Source: Nitrospira sp. CG24A
GTDB taxonomy: Bacteria > Nitrospirota > Nitrospiria > Nitrospirales > Nitrospiraceae
Reading direction: 5' to 3'
Assembly (NCBI GenBank): GCA_002869925.2
Contig: NEWT02000020.1
Location: 18,385-82,384 of the forward strand
DNA length: 64,000 nt
The notes under the pieces were generated by a model. That model ran no database searches. It worked only from the letters and a program-made list of their open reading frames with translations, and had not been told where the DNA came from. This document shows, piece after piece, positions 8,488 to 17,601 of the stretch (position 1 is its first letter; the number at the start of each line of letters is the position of its first letter). Position numbers and translations under genes: made by a program.

Positions 8488-9568
8488 AGGTCAAGACAGC
8501 AAGACAGAACCGGCAACAGAGAAACGGAAAGCGGATGCCCGCCAGAAAGGCAACGTTGCGGTGAGTCGCGATGTGACCACTGCCGCCCTTCTCTTCGGAG
8601 GGATCGGACTCCTGGCGTTCTTTGCCAGCCCTGGCGTTCATCAACTGACGGATGTCATGCGTCGGGGTCTGACGATGTCGTTCGATCGTGTGGTTCATAC
8701 CAGCCTGACGATTAAGCAGATTCACTCATTATTTACTGAGGTCGGTCTGACAAGCCTACTGCTGATGCTGCCCTTCATGGGGGGGCTGGCGCTTGTAGGG
8801 ATCGGCGCGTCCCTCGTACAGACCGGGTTGCTATGGAAGTCCTCCCTTCCATTCGAGATCGAGCGGTTAAACCCGATCAAGGGTCTGGGCCGCCTGTTTT
8901 CCCTCCGGTCTGTGTCGGAGTTGATCAAAGCATTGATAAAAATTGCCATTATCGGCGGCATCGGCGCCGTCGTCCTCTGGCAGGATCTCCCTCGTCTTTC
9001 CGAGCTGGTGCACTATGACATTTGGGGGCTTCTGACCGTGATGGGGTGGCTGACGTTGAAAACCTCAGCCATCATCGCAGGGGCGATTGCCGTCGTGGCG
9101 GCGGCGGATTTTTTTTATCAGCGGTATGAGTGGGAGCGTTCCCTGCGGATGACGGTTCAAGAGGTGAAAGAAGAACATCGTGACCAAGAAGGCGACCCGA
9201 TGATCAAGAGCCGGGTACGAAGCGTTCAGCGGGACATGATGAGAAAACGCATGATGGCAGCCGTCCCGAAGGCCGATGTGGTGGTGACCAACCCCACACA
9301 TCTTGCTGTCGCGCTGAAATACGACACGGCACGCATGTCTGCCCCTATCGTTGTGGCGAAGGGCGCCGGGCATCTCGCGGAGCGGATTCGTGCGGTGGCC
9401 AGGCAGCACGGGGTCGTGGTCGTCGAGAACAAATTTGTGGCCAGGACGCTCTATAAGCTGGTCGATATCGGCAAGGAGATCCCTGCCGATCTGTACCGTG
9501 CCGTGGCGGAGATTCTTGCGTTTGTGTTTCGTGCGCGAGGGGTTACGTCTGAGCGAGTCACACGGTAA
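8480..9568 (+). CDS. flhB: Flagellar export switch protein FlhB
   Basis: 362 residues. The N-terminus (DSKTEPATEKRKADARQKGNVAVSRD) is the FlhB/YscU signature, followed by four membrane helices. The cytoplasmic domain carries the autocleavage motif NPTH at residues 271-274 (cleavage between Asn and Pro), within VVTNPTHLAVALKY. Together with FliK it switches export from hook to filament substrates. It overlaps fliR by 8 bases and flhA follows 14 bases later. Confidence 0.97.
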   Translation: MAEGQDSKTEPATEKRKADARQKGNVAVSRDVTTAALLFGGIGLLAFFASPGVHQLTDVMRRGLTMSFDRVVHTSLTIKQIHSLFTEVGLTSLLLMLPFMGGLALVGIGASLVQTGLLWKSSLPFEIERLNPIKGLGRLFSLRSVSELIKALIKIAIIGGIGAVVLWQDLPRLSELVHYDIWGLLTVMGWLTLKTSAIIAGAIAVVAAADFFYQRYEWERSLRMTVQEVKEEHRDQEGDPMIKSRVRSVQRDMMRKRMMAAVPKADVVVTNPTHLAVALKYDTARMSAPIVVAKGAGHLAERIRAVARQHGVVVVENKFVARTLYKLVDIGKEIPADLYRAVAEILAFVFRARGVTSERVTR

Positions 9569-9582
9569 AGGGCAAGAGACGC

Positions 9583-11676
9583 ATGGCATCCGACACCAAA
9601 GAATTATCCCCATCATCGTTCATTAAGCATCCGGACATTCTCCTCTCGCTCGGCGTGGTGGGTATCATCATGTTGATGATCCTGCCGCTTCCCCGGTTTT
9701 TGCTCGATCTCTTGCTCGCGTTCAATATTACGCTGTCCGTGATCATCTTACTCGTGGGGCTGCAAGTTCGACGGCCGATCGAGTTCTCGGCCTTTCCTTC
9801 GATTCTTCTCATCGTGACGCTATTCCGCTTGGCGCTCAACATTGCGTCGACACGCCTGATTCTGCTTCACGGCAATGAAGGCGCCGCCGCCGCAGGCGAG
9901 GTGATTCGGGCATTCGGCAATTTTGTCGTAGGAGGGAACTACACCGTCGGGCTTGTCGTGTTCTCTATCCTGGTCGTCATCAACTTCGTGGTGGTGACCA
10001 AAGGCGCCGGTCGAGTCGCCGAAGTCGCGGCTCGGTTCACGTTGGATGCGATGCCGGGTAAACAGATGAGCATCGACGCCGACTTGAATGCCGGACTGAT
10101 CAATGAGACGGAAGCGAGGCGGCGGCGGCGCGAGATTGCAGAAGAAGCCGATTTCTACGGTTCTATGGACGGTGCCAGCAAGTTTGTTCGGGGTGACGCC
10201 ATGGCGGCGATCATCATCGTGCTTGTGAACATCGTCGGAGGGTTGACGATCGGCATCTTACAGCAGGGCATGAGCCCCGGATTGGCAGCGCAAACCTATA
10301 CGCTGTTGACGGTCGGAGAAGGGCTAGTCGCACAGATTCCCGCATTATTTATTTCAACGGCTGCCGGCATCGTCGTGACACGGGCTGCGGCGGACGCCGA
10401 TCTCGGGCTCCAGATCACGCGGCAAACGTTGCTGTCACCCAAAGCCGTCGGCACCGCCGCCGGAATCTTGTTGGCTCTCGGAGTCGTCCCCGGCTTGCCA
10501 CACCTGGCGTTTCTTGGGCTGGGGGGCGTGGCTGCCTGGTTTGCCTATCGATTATCACAGGAGGCGAAGGCGCCTCTCGAGCCGGCGCCCGTTTCTGCTG
10601 CGCCACAAGCTGAAAGCGCGGCCCCGCAACTCGTTCCACTCGATTTGATGGAAGTACAAGTCGGGTACGGACTTATTGGGTTAGTGGAAGGCAAGCATGG
10701 CACCGCGTTGCTGGATCGGATTAAAGGCCTCAGGAAGCAGTTCGCGGATACGATGGGTTTTCTCCTGCCGCCCATTCATATTCGAGACAACCTCCAACTG
10801 CGCCCCAACGAGTATGCCGTCATGCTCAAAGGCGTAGAGCTGACGAAGGCCGACGTGTTGCCGTCGCACGTGCTGGCCATTGATCCTGGAACCGCTCAAC
10901 GAGGGCTCATTCATGGTGTGGCTACCAAGGAGCCGGCGTTTGGATTACCTGCGCTCTGGGTGCCGGAGGCTACGCGTGAGCAAGCACAATTGGCCGGCTA
11001 TACCGTCGTGGATGCCAGTTCGGCTATCGCGACACATTTGTCTGAAATCATTAAGCGTCATGGGCATGAATTATTAGGCCGGCAGGAAGTCCAATCACTG
11101 CTTGATGAATTGGCGAAAGTTCACCCGAAACTGGTTGAAGAACTGATTCCTGGCTTATTACCGCTTGGCACCGTGGTCCGCGTCCTTGGCAACTTGCTGC
11201 GTGAAGGTATTCCAATTCGCGATCTTCGATCGATCATCGAAGCCCTGGCCGATCATGCAGGGACGACGAAAGATTCTGAGCTGCTCACAGAAATGGCCCG
11301 TCAGGCGTTGGGGCGGACGATTATGCGTCAGTATCAAGCTCCGGACGGGACGTTACCTGTGATCACACTCGACCCCAGGCTCGATCGAGCGTTGAGTGAT
11401 CAGGCGGCCGCGGTTCCTCAAGGAGGCATGCTGAATCTTGATCCAGGGTTGAGTCACACATTACTGGCGGCGTTGAAACAAGCCGTGGAGCGTGTGGCAG
11501 CGCGTGGGCATCAACCGGTGTTGCTGTGCTCACCGATGCTCCGGCGCCATATTCGACGCCTGACGGATCGGATCCTCCATGCGGTGCCGGTCGTGGGAGT
11601 CAATGAACTTGATTCGATGGTCAGGCTCCAACCGCTGGATACCATTCGGCTGGACGGAGAAGGTCTTCTACCGTGA
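9583..11676 (+). CDS. flhA: Flagellar export protein FlhA
   Basis: 697 residues, full family length. The N-terminal half holds about eight membrane helices and the FHIPEP region (VVVTKGAGRVAEVAARFTLD, PGKQMSIDADLNAG, RRRREIAEEADFYG). After a Pro/Ala linker near residue 335 comes the cytoplasmic domain that forms the nonameric ring and receives chaperone-substrate complexes such as FlgN and FliS. flhF follows 8 bases after the stop. Confidence 0.97.
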   Translation: MASDTKELSPSSFIKHPDILLSLGVVGIIMLMILPLPRFLLDLLLAFNITLSVIILLVGLQVRRPIEFSAFPSILLIVTLFRLALNIASTRLILLHGNEGAAAAGEVIRAFGNFVVGGNYTVGLVVFSILVVINFVVVTKGAGRVAEVAARFTLDAMPGKQMSIDADLNAGLINETEARRRRREIAEEADFYGSMDGASKFVRGDAMAAIIIVLVNIVGGLTIGILQQGMSPGLAAQTYTLLTVGEGLVAQIPALFISTAAGIVVTRAAADADLGLQITRQTLLSPKAVGTAAGILLALGVVPGLPHLAFLGLGGVAAWFAYRLSQEAKAPLEPAPVSAAPQAESAAPQLVPLDLMEVQVGYGLIGLVEGKHGTALLDRIKGLRKQFADTMGFLLPPIHIRDNLQLRPNEYAVMLKGVELTKADVLPSHVLAIDPGTAQRGLIHGVATKEPAFGLPALWVPEATREQAQLAGYTVVDASSAIATHLSEIIKRHGHELLGRQEVQSLLDELAKVHPKLVEELIPGLLPLGTVVRVLGNLLREGIPIRDLRSIIEALADHAGTTKDSELLTEMARQALGRTIMRQYQAPDGTLPVITLDPRLDRALSDQAAAVPQGGMLNLDPGLSHTLLAALKQAVERVAARGHQPVLLCSPMLRRHIRRLTDRILHAVPVVGVNELDSMVRLQPLDTIRLDGEGLLP

Positions 11677-11684
11677 GGTGAACG

Positions 11685-13037
11685 ATGAAGATGAAAGTAT
11701 TTCATGCCGACACCATGCATGAGGCGATCCGCTCCATCAAGGAAGAGTTGGGGCCGGATGCCCTCATCCTTTCCACGAAGCGAGTCAAGCGAGGGAGCCT
11801 ACCGTTCTCGTTATTCGGGCGATCGCTGTTAGAAGTGACCGCTGCGGTCGATTCGATGGCCGATCAAGCCGCCCAGGACCGGCAGGCGATGTCGCTGGTT
11901 GCACAGGACATGGGCCCCTCTGCGGTGAATCAACGCGCGTCCGCTCTTGCGTTTCAGGATACCTTGAACGCAGTACTCCATGCCAATACGCCGGAAGAGT
12001 TGAGGGGCGCACACGTTCGAATTCCATCACCGGCCACGCAGTCAGGACCCGAACCGGTTCCCTCCAGTCGTTTCCTCCATCTCATGAACGAATGCCTGGA
12101 TCTGCAGGCGCGCCTTGTATCCTGGTTGCCTTCTGAATCGCACCAGGCAGGATTGGATTTCTCTGCACCGTTGGGCCGCGCTTGCCGTTTTCTGGTTGCA
12201 CAGGGATTGCGCCCTTCAACTGCCGAACGACTCTGTGTCGCGCTTCGCAGTCGTCTCTCTGCGGAGGCGCTTCAATCTGATCGCAAGATTCAGGAGGCCT
12301 TGCATCATCTCTGTCGTGAGCTGATTCGAGTCAGTGGCCCCTTGTTGGATGCTGAGACCGATTACAAGGTCGCCATGTTTGTCGGGCCGAGCGGGGTGGG
12401 CAAGACGACGGCCATCGTCAAGCTTGTGGCGCACTACCGGCTTCAGGAAAACCGATCGGTCGCGCTGATCACGCTCGACACCTGCCGTTTGGCGGCCGTC
12501 GAGCACCTTCGTCTCTATGCGAAGGTGCTTGGCGTTCCGCTCGAAACGGCGCAGAGCACGTCTGACGTACTTGAAGCCATACGCCGTCATCGCCAGGCAA
12601 ACTTAATCATGATCGACACGCCGGGGTTTGGCCCCCATGAGACGGCGCAGCTCACAACCATTGGCGGCCTCAAAGATTCGTACGGGTCGATCGAGACGCA
12701 TCTGGTCTTGTCTGCCACCACGAGGATGCAGGATCTCCGGCGTACGATGACGCGGTACGAGGCGTGCGCTCCGTCACGCCTGCTCTTTACCAAGCTGGAT
12801 GAGACGGAAGAATACGGCAATCTCCTCGAGCTGGCGCATCAGACATCACTGCCTCTCTCGTATTGGAGCAATGGCCAGCGGGTCCCGGAAGATTTCGAGC
12901 AAGCGGATTCGGCTCGGTTGGCGGACCTGTTGCTCGACAGGGGCTCCGCCCGTTTCACACCGTCGGACCTCTCGTCATCCGTTAGACGTGACCCGATTGT
13001 GTCCATGGGCAGCACGACGCCACAACACACGCAGTAG
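11685..13037 (+). CDS. flhF: Flagellar placement GTPase FlhF
   Basis: 450 residues. The N-terminal MKVFHADTMHEAIRSIKEELGPDA is the FlhF signature. A variable Gln/Ser-rich middle leads to an SRP-type NG domain with P-loop GPSGVGKTT, then DTCRLAAVEHLR, DTPGFGP and the guanine-specificity element TKLDE. FlhF marks the site and number of flagella, usually polar, and its GTPase is activated by FlhG, encoded immediately downstream. Confidence 0.95.
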   Translation: MKMKVFHADTMHEAIRSIKEELGPDALILSTKRVKRGSLPFSLFGRSLLEVTAAVDSMADQAAQDRQAMSLVAQDMGPSAVNQRASALAFQDTLNAVLHANTPEELRGAHVRIPSPATQSGPEPVPSSRFLHLMNECLDLQARLVSWLPSESHQAGLDFSAPLGRACRFLVAQGLRPSTAERLCVALRSRLSAEALQSDRKIQEALHHLCRELIRVSGPLLDAETDYKVAMFVGPSGVGKTTAIVKLVAHYRLQENRSVALITLDTCRLAAVEHLRLYAKVLGVPLETAQSTSDVLEAIRRHRQANLIMIDTPGFGPHETAQLTTIGGLKDSYGSIETHLVLSATTRMQDLRRTMTRYEACAPSRLLFTKLDETEEYGNLLELAHQTSLPLSYWSNGQRVPEDFEQADSARLADLLLDRGSARFTPSDLSSSVRRDPIVSMGSTTPQHTQ

Positions 13038-13045
13038 GGGGGCGC

Positions 13046-13906
13046 ATGAACAATATCATCAGCGAGCAGGCCATGACGATGCCGACGGTGACTCAACGGG
13101 GTCCATGCACCCGGGTCATTGCCGTGACCAGCGGTAAGGGCGGGGTGGGGAAAACGAATGTGGTCGTGAACCTGGCAGTAGCGTTGGCACGGACCGGTAA
13201 GCGAGTGCTGGTATTGGATGCAGACTTGGGATTGGGCAACATCGATGTGCTGCTGGGATTGGTGCCCCGATATACATTGGAGCATGTGCTGAGCGGTTCA
13301 TGCCGCCTATCCGACATTATCATCCAGGGGCCGGCTGGAATCCAGGTGCTGCCGGCCGGCTCTGGCCTTCCTCAGCTCACTTCCTTGACCGACTCACAGC
13401 AATTGGTTCTTCAGAGTGAGTTGGAGCATATCGCCGACACCGTGGATGTGCTGTTGATCGATACCGGGGCCGGTGTGTCTCCCAACGTCACCTATTTTGC
13501 TTCAGCGGCTCAGGAGACGATCGTGCTCATCTCGCCGGAGCCTACGGCCCTGACCGATGCCTACGCGCTGATGAAGGTGTTATGCCGGCAACATCGCGAA
13601 CGGAGGTTCAAGGTGTTGGTGAACCTGGTCAAGAGTCAGCGCGAGGCGACTCAGACATTCTGTAAGCTCGATCGAGCCGCAGAACGGTTTCTGAATATCA
13701 AGCTCGAGTATCTGGGGTTTATCCCTCTCGACGATTACCTGCCGATGGCCGTCGTTGAGCAAAAGGCAGTGATTGAGCTCTTTCCCTGCGCCCCTGCCAG
13801 CCGGGCGTTTGTTCAGTTGGCGAAAAAGATTGCGCAGTGGCCGGATCCCGAACTCCCGAAGAGTACCGTGCAGTTTCTGTGGCAGCAACTGATTCCCATG
13901 TCGTAG
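13046..13906 (+). CDS. flhG: Flagellar number regulator FlhG (FleN, MinD-like ATPase)
   Basis: 286 residues. A deviant Walker A (SGKGGVGKTN) lies near residue 30. The Walker B-like VLVLDADLGLGNIDVLLGL and the VLLIDTGAGVS region follow. The N-terminal extension (ISEQAMTMPTVTQRG) resembles the short FlhF-activating peptide of FlhG, although the typical DQAxxLR is weak. GGGGGGC precedes the ATG. It limits flagellar number with FlhF. Confidence 0.94.
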   Translation: MNNIISEQAMTMPTVTQRGPCTRVIAVTSGKGGVGKTNVVVNLAVALARTGKRVLVLDADLGLGNIDVLLGLVPRYTLEHVLSGSCRLSDIIIQGPAGIQVLPAGSGLPQLTSLTDSQQLVLQSELEHIADTVDVLLIDTGAGVSPNVTYFASAAQETIVLISPEPTALTDAYALMKVLCRQHRERRFKVLVNLVKSQREATQTFCKLDRAAERFLNIKLEYLGFIPLDDYLPMAVVEQKAVIELFPCAPASRAFVQLAKKIAQWPDPELPKSTVQFLWQQLIPMS

Positions 13907-13947
13907 CCCGCAGCTTGTTCGGGCGTTTCAAGTTTTCGGAGGTTGTT

Positions 13948-13981
13948 TCCTGGCGACCTGAAACCAGAAACCAGCAACAGT
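13948..13981. repeat. Imperfect inverted repeat between flhG and fliA (family C-like)
   Basis: GTTGTTTCCTGG is mirrored by CCAGAAACCAGCAAC. It fills most of the 103-base gap before fliA and resembles the hairpins before flgG, flgK and flgL in type and placement but not in exact stem sequence. Confidence 0.45.
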
Positions 13982-14009
13982 TTATACGGATACAGAAAGC
14001 ACACCAACT

Positions 14010-14759
14010 ATGAGCAATTTAGCGACGCAGCGAAGTCGACACACAGACTCCGCATCCGACTCGCACCGCGAACAGATGATCAAAGAGTTTGCCCATGTTG
14101 TGAAGGCGATGGCCTACCGGCTGACCTACCGTCTCCCGGCCTATATGGATGCAGATGATCTCGTATCGGTCGGCATCATTGGACTGATGGACGCCATGGA
14201 TAAGTACGATCCAAGCCGCGAAGCGAAGTTCAAAACCTATGCGGAGTTTCGTATTCGAGGCGCCATGTTGGACGAAATTCGTACGATGGATTGGATTCCT
14301 CGGTCGGTTCACGAACGCGTCTCATTGTTGCAGCGCACGCATGCGAAGCTGTTGAACAGACTTGGGCGCCCTCCGACAGATGAAGAAATCGCGGCGGAGA
14401 TGAAGCTGTCTCCGGCTGAGTTGGATGAGTTCCTTGTGCGATCTCAGGGGGCTGTCCTGGTGAGCTTGGACGATTTCAATCTGCATGAGCCTGACGGTCC
14501 CAAAATTCTCGACATGCTTGCCGACCGGCAGCACCCAGACCCGCTGACGAGCATTCTCAACGATCAGGAGCGGGAGCGCGTGGCTGACGCGATTCAACAA
14601 TTGCCGGAGAAGGAGCGGCTCGTGCTGACGCTGTATTACTATGAAGAATTGACAATGAAGGAAATCGGGAGAATTCTCAAAGTCACTGAGTCTCGTGTTT
14701 GTCAAATCCATACCAAGGCAGTTCTTCATCTCAAGGGGACGCTCGAATCGGTGCAATGA
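14010..14759 (+). CDS. fliA: Flagellar RNA polymerase sigma factor FliA (sigma-28)
   Basis: 249 residues. Region 2 (MDADDLVSVGIIGLMDAMDKYDPS, KFKTYAEFRIRGAMLDEIR, DWIPRSVHE) is diagnostic of FliA/WhiG. Region 3 and region 4 (LPEKERLVLTLYYYEELTMKEIGRILKVTESRVCQIHTKAV) complete it. It should read the four TCAAG-N11/12-CCGATA sites in this window. Its anti-sigma factor FlgM is at 23.1 kb. Confidence 0.96.
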   Translation: MSNLATQRSRHTDSASDSHREQMIKEFAHVVKAMAYRLTYRLPAYMDADDLVSVGIIGLMDAMDKYDPSREAKFKTYAEFRIRGAMLDEIRTMDWIPRSVHERVSLLQRTHAKLLNRLGRPPTDEEIAAEMKLSPAELDEFLVRSQGAVLVSLDDFNLHEPDGPKILDMLADRQHPDPLTSILNDQERERVADAIQQLPEKERLVLTLYYYEELTMKEIGRILKVTESRVCQIHTKAVLHLKGTLESVQ

Positions 14760-14777
14760 GTCACTTTCTAGCATAGC

Positions 14778-14795
14778 GGCCCGGTATGTCGGGTC
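14778..14795 (+). terminator. Small hairpin after fliA
   Basis: A 6-bp GC-rich stem (GGCCCG with CGGGTC, one G-U) and a 6-base loop, 18 bases after the fliA stop. No T-run follows. The rest of 14796-14947 shows nothing recognisable. Confidence 0.35.
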
Positions 14796-14947
14796 GTCCC
14801 TCCTATGTTCTGAACGATCGATGCAGCATTCTCGTTGCCTCCGTCGCAGAAGTCTGTAGAATCAGGCCTCAGGCTGCGCTGCAACATCAACGTCGAGAAA
14901 GCATGTATGATTACAAGACGTGATCCCAAATATGGATCGGTTCTGAA

Positions 14948-15319
14948 ATGAAACCTCCCATCATTGTGACTGAACCGGGCGACATCGATGTTTTTGAATC
15001 GGTTCACGATGCAGAGTTATATCTGGAGTCACCTGCTGTCAAGGAAGGCCGACTCAAGGTTTACGATAGCGAAGGCCGTCTATTGAGTTTGGAGCAAGAA
15101 TCAACGTCGGACATAAAGCTCTTTGGTGTCACGCTTATTGTTGATCCGGGGACAGTAAAGATTGGACGAGAGGAATCTGCCACAACACATAAAGATGAAC
15201 TAAGACGTATTCTTGTTGAGTTCCTCATTGCAACCGGTGTTGACAAAGAATCCTTGGAAGGCGCAATTCTCGAAAACGTTCTCACGCAAGTGATCACTCG
15301 CCAAGGCTTTACAAAATGA
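14948..15319 (+). CDS. Hypothetical protein, 123 residues
   Basis: Not recognised. The protein opens MKPPIIVTEPGDIDVFESV and is mixed alpha/beta with no signal peptide or membrane helix. SVHDAELYLESPAVKEG, KVYDSEGRLLSLEQ and a C-terminal helical half (ELRRILVEFLIATG) are visible. Codon use looks more A/T-rich than the flagellar genes around it. The general build (short, acidic, N-terminal YLE and Y/D-x-GR-L strands) recalls small immunity-type proteins, but that is only an impression. It begins the accessory interval between fliA and flgF and may have been acquired. Confidence 0.6.
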   Translation: MKPPIIVTEPGDIDVFESVHDAELYLESPAVKEGRLKVYDSEGRLLSLEQESTSDIKLFGVTLIVDPGTVKIGREESATTHKDELRRILVEFLIATGVDKESLEGAILENVLTQVITRQGFTK

Positions 15320-15571
15320 ATCGTGAAAGAAAATGGTCAATTAGGATGAACTAAGGGGGTCGGGAGTCTTTTTATGACGAGACCGCGCGCTACAAAGATT
15401 CTCGGTCCCTTTTATTTTCCCCAGATACCGATGTCTCCGGCAGGTATCCGCGACAGACGCCTTACTATTATCGAAGAAGCTGAACACGATGGTCTCAAGG
15501 GAGGGTATTATTCTTCTCCGCCGTCTTGGCTAAGGTGGGTAGTGGCTTCGGAGAATTTCGCAAGATTCCCT

Positions 15572-15625
15572 GCAGCTTCCGGCCTTCGTAGCCGAAGTGG
15601 CTACTTCGGCGGAGTAGGCTGCTGC
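15572..15625. repeat. Palindromic repeat, family A copy 1
   Basis: Arms GCAGC...GCTGC enclose GGCCTTCGTAGCC, then GGCTACTTCGGCGGAGTAGGC. The core TACTTCGGCGGAGTAG also appears in two copies inside the broken MinD-like gene at 51622 and 51698. It fills part of the 320-base gap 15320-15639, the remainder of which holds nothing I recognise, and ends just before the toxin gene's stop. Confidence 0.7.
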
Positions 15626-15639
15626 GGGGAGCTTGATTA

Positions 15640-16152
15640 TCAGGTGCGAAGAAATGCCCGTAAGTCTTTCATCAGCAGCATGAGCCGTAACTCGTCTATG
15701 GGAGATGGACTGAAGCCGAAGCGAAGATAGAAATCCCTCGCAGTATCGTTGATGGCCTGAACCAGTACGGCGCGAATGGCGATCATGTCTCCTGCCTGTT
15801 CGACGCGCATCAGTGCATCTTGCAGCAACGTGGTGCCCAGCCCCTTGCCTTGGTGTGATAAATTGACCGCGAGGCGGCCCATCACCGCAATTCCGATCGG
15901 ATGTCTAGCCAGACCCTGGGATATTCTCTGCGGCGCGTCCTCGCGAGTAATGCTGCCTGCGGTCAATGCATAGTACCCACGCACCACGCGATCCTGCCGG
16001 TGCAGGACGTAGACGCGCGCGGAATCATTCCGGACATTCGTCCATGCGAAGCGTGTGAGCCATGTATTGAGCGCGTCATTTCCGCAGTCAAACCGGCTTA
16101 GGTCATGCGCCTGCGAAAGTTGTTCGATACAATACTCGGCGCTTGTGGCCAT
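15640..16152 (-). CDS. GNAT acetyltransferase toxin, TacT-like
   Basis: 170 residues from the ATG at 16152; a longer reading would run into the antitoxin gene. Features of TacT/AtaT toxins are present: an early CGNDALNTWL, the acetyl-CoA loop HQGKGLGTTLL, and the catalytic Tyr in ARDFYLRFGF near the end. The family acetylates charged tRNAs and blocks translation. The start overlaps the antitoxin stop by one base (TGATG), the normal coupling. The preceding gene is a DUF1778-type antitoxin, which supports the assignment. Confidence 0.85.
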   Translation of the reverse strand: MATSAEYCIEQLSQAHDLSRFDCGNDALNTWLTRFAWTNVRNDSARVYVLHRQDRVVRGYYALTAGSITREDAPQRISQGLARHPIGIAVMGRLAVNLSHQGKGLGTTLLQDALMRVEQAGDMIAIRAVLVQAINDTARDFYLRFGFSPSPIDELRLMLLMKDLRAFLRT

Positions 16153-16442
16153 CAACGGCTTGCAGCACGGGATGGACGTGAGAACAGATGCTTGAGGCCA
16201 GGAGGCACTTTCGGTGGCCCATCGAGTGCCTTCAAAAATGCATCCCACTTCTCCTTGGGCAGGACAAAATGGTTTTGATCCGCTAAATCCATCTCCGCTT
16301 GTGCGCAGAGGGAATCGAGAATATAGTCGGTAAGCTTTACGCCACGGCGTGATGCCCCAGCGCGAATGAGCTGCGCTTGCCGGCTGGTCGCGCGCACGTG
16401 AAACCGCGCGGATTTCGCTAGTACTGCTTGAGTTTTGTTCAT
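16152..16442 (-). CDS. DUF1778-type antitoxin, TacA-like
   Basis: 96 residues from ATG 16442 (MNKTQAVLAKSARFHVRAT), chosen because GGGAG lies 8 bases upstream; in-frame ATGs at 16457 and 16460 are alternatives. The N-terminal half is a ribbon-helix-helix fold (ARFHVRATSRQAQLIRAGA, then LTDYILDSLCAQA). The C-terminal tail (FVLPKEKWDAFLKALDGPP) is the toxin-wrapping segment typical of TacA. It should neutralise the acetyltransferase and repress its own promoter. Confidence 0.85.
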   Translation of the reverse strand: MNKTQAVLAKSARFHVRATSRQAQLIRAGASRRGVKLTDYILDSLCAQAEMDLADQNHFVLPKEKWDAFLKALDGPPKVPPGLKHLFSRPSRAASR

Positions 16443-16472
16443 TTTAGCATCTCCCATCATGGTTGTACGCCT

Positions 16473-16501
16473 ATTGTGTGCAAGCAAGTGAACGTTGTCA
16501 A
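16473..16501 (-). promoter_or_regulatory. Sigma-70 promoter of the toxin-antitoxin pair
   Basis: On the minus strand TTGACA (16501-16496), spacer 17, CACAAT (16478-16473). Predicted start near 16466, about 25 bases before the antitoxin ATG. The -35 is a perfect match, the -10 matches at four of six positions. Confidence 0.65.
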
Positions 16502-16641
16502 TACGTTTTTGAAATATTCTGAGCGGCTCTCATCCGGCGTCGAGCGCACCGTGACAGACCCTGAGGCAGCGAGGCTTTGTGCGGTGGCGAGTCCGCATGA
16601 TTCCTGACGAGTTGCCTCAATGTTAGCCTAACCCGCGTTTC

Positions 16642-17601
16642 TTGTGCCGCGCCTCTCGTCTCTGGTGTGCGATGAGACAGACAGGTTCACGTGTTCGTTT
16701 GAGGCTGCTGATATCGGTTTCTGTTCGTCCGGAGCGTCTCAAGTCTGCTCTGAAATCAACCGAAATATTCTACGGTGAATCTCTCCTTGATCGGGCATTG
16801 CAACCCATGACGTTCAATACGATGTTCCTGCCTGCGTATCGTGACAGCTTCATGTCTTCCCTGAGCGGTGGGGTGAAGGGCGGTGAATTTTCTGCCATCC
16901 TCATGTCCCCTCTCATGGGGATTATAGGGCTCTGTCTCGTCGGTCTTCTCGTTCTTGGAGGACTATGGCTGAGGAGCCGGTTTCTCGATTCCGGACTTCA
17001 CCGGGCCAGATACACGGAGACGCTTTCAGAACCATCATCGACCTATGACTATGTGACTGGCCTGCCCACCAGGCGATTGTTCGGGACACTGCTTGAACAG
17101 GCGGTAGGCCGCGCCGCAAAAACTGGGCGATCCCTTGCCGTGCTTGTGGTGGAACTGGAACATTTTCGGATGGTGGCAGAGACTCAGGGCCGAGCGAATG
17201 GGAATGTGCTCGTGCGCGTCCAAGCCGCGAGGGTCAAGGGCGTCGTGCGCTCCACGGAAACGGTTGCGCGGCTAGCGCAGGACCAGTTTGCGCTGATCCT
17301 CGACAGTTTCACCTCTCATGAAGAGGTCGTGGCGATTGTAGACAAACTGCAGGCGACAATTGGGCTTCCTCTCACCTTGGAGGGGCAGGAGTTGTTTCTC
17401 ACCTGCCATATTGGCGTCGCGCTGTATCCGCAGGATGCTATGGAGCACGAGAAGTTGATCGAACAGGCTACGCAGGCTGGCACGCGCGCGAAATCCGACG
17501 GGCAAGCTGTTCAGTTTACCTCGCCCATCATCCCTTCAGGTGCGTCCGAGTCAGTGGCTCGGGTATCTGTGCAAACGGAACAAGAAGCTCGTCACTCCTG
17601 A
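16642..17601 (+). CDS. Membrane-anchored degenerate GGDEF protein
   Basis: 319 residues if begun at TTG 16642; ATG 16672, 16807 or 16822 are possible and none has a good ribosome site. One membrane helix (LMGIIGLCLVGLLVLGGLWL) sits before a GGDEF-type domain (YVTGLPTRRLFGTLLEQAV through GVALYPQDA). The active-site signature reads LAQDQF instead of GGDEF, and the metal-binding Asp of the usual VDLDHFK is Glu (VELEHFR). It therefore should not make c-di-GMP and may sense GTP or c-di-GMP or act as a scaffold. It sits alone between the toxin pair and flgF. Confidence 0.75.
   Translation: MCRASRLWCAMRQTGSRVRLRLLISVSVRPERLKSALKSTEIFYGESLLDRALQPMTFNTMFLPAYRDSFMSSLSGGVKGGEFSAILMSPLMGIIGLCLVGLLVLGGLWLRSRFLDSGLHRARYTETLSEPSSTYDYVTGLPTRRLFGTLLEQAVGRAAKTGRSLAVLVVELEHFRMVAETQGRANGNVLVRVQAARVKGVVRSTETVARLAQDQFALILDSFTSHEEVVAIVDKLQATIGLPLTLEGQELFLTCHIGVALYPQDAMEHEKLIEQATQAGTRAKSDGQAVQFTSPIIPSGASESVARVSVQTEQEARHS

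Noticed and set aside
15374..15730. Plus-strand ORF of 118 codons
   Set aside because: It runs through a palindromic repeat and then into the antisense of the acetyltransferase gene. No ribosome site or domain is seen.
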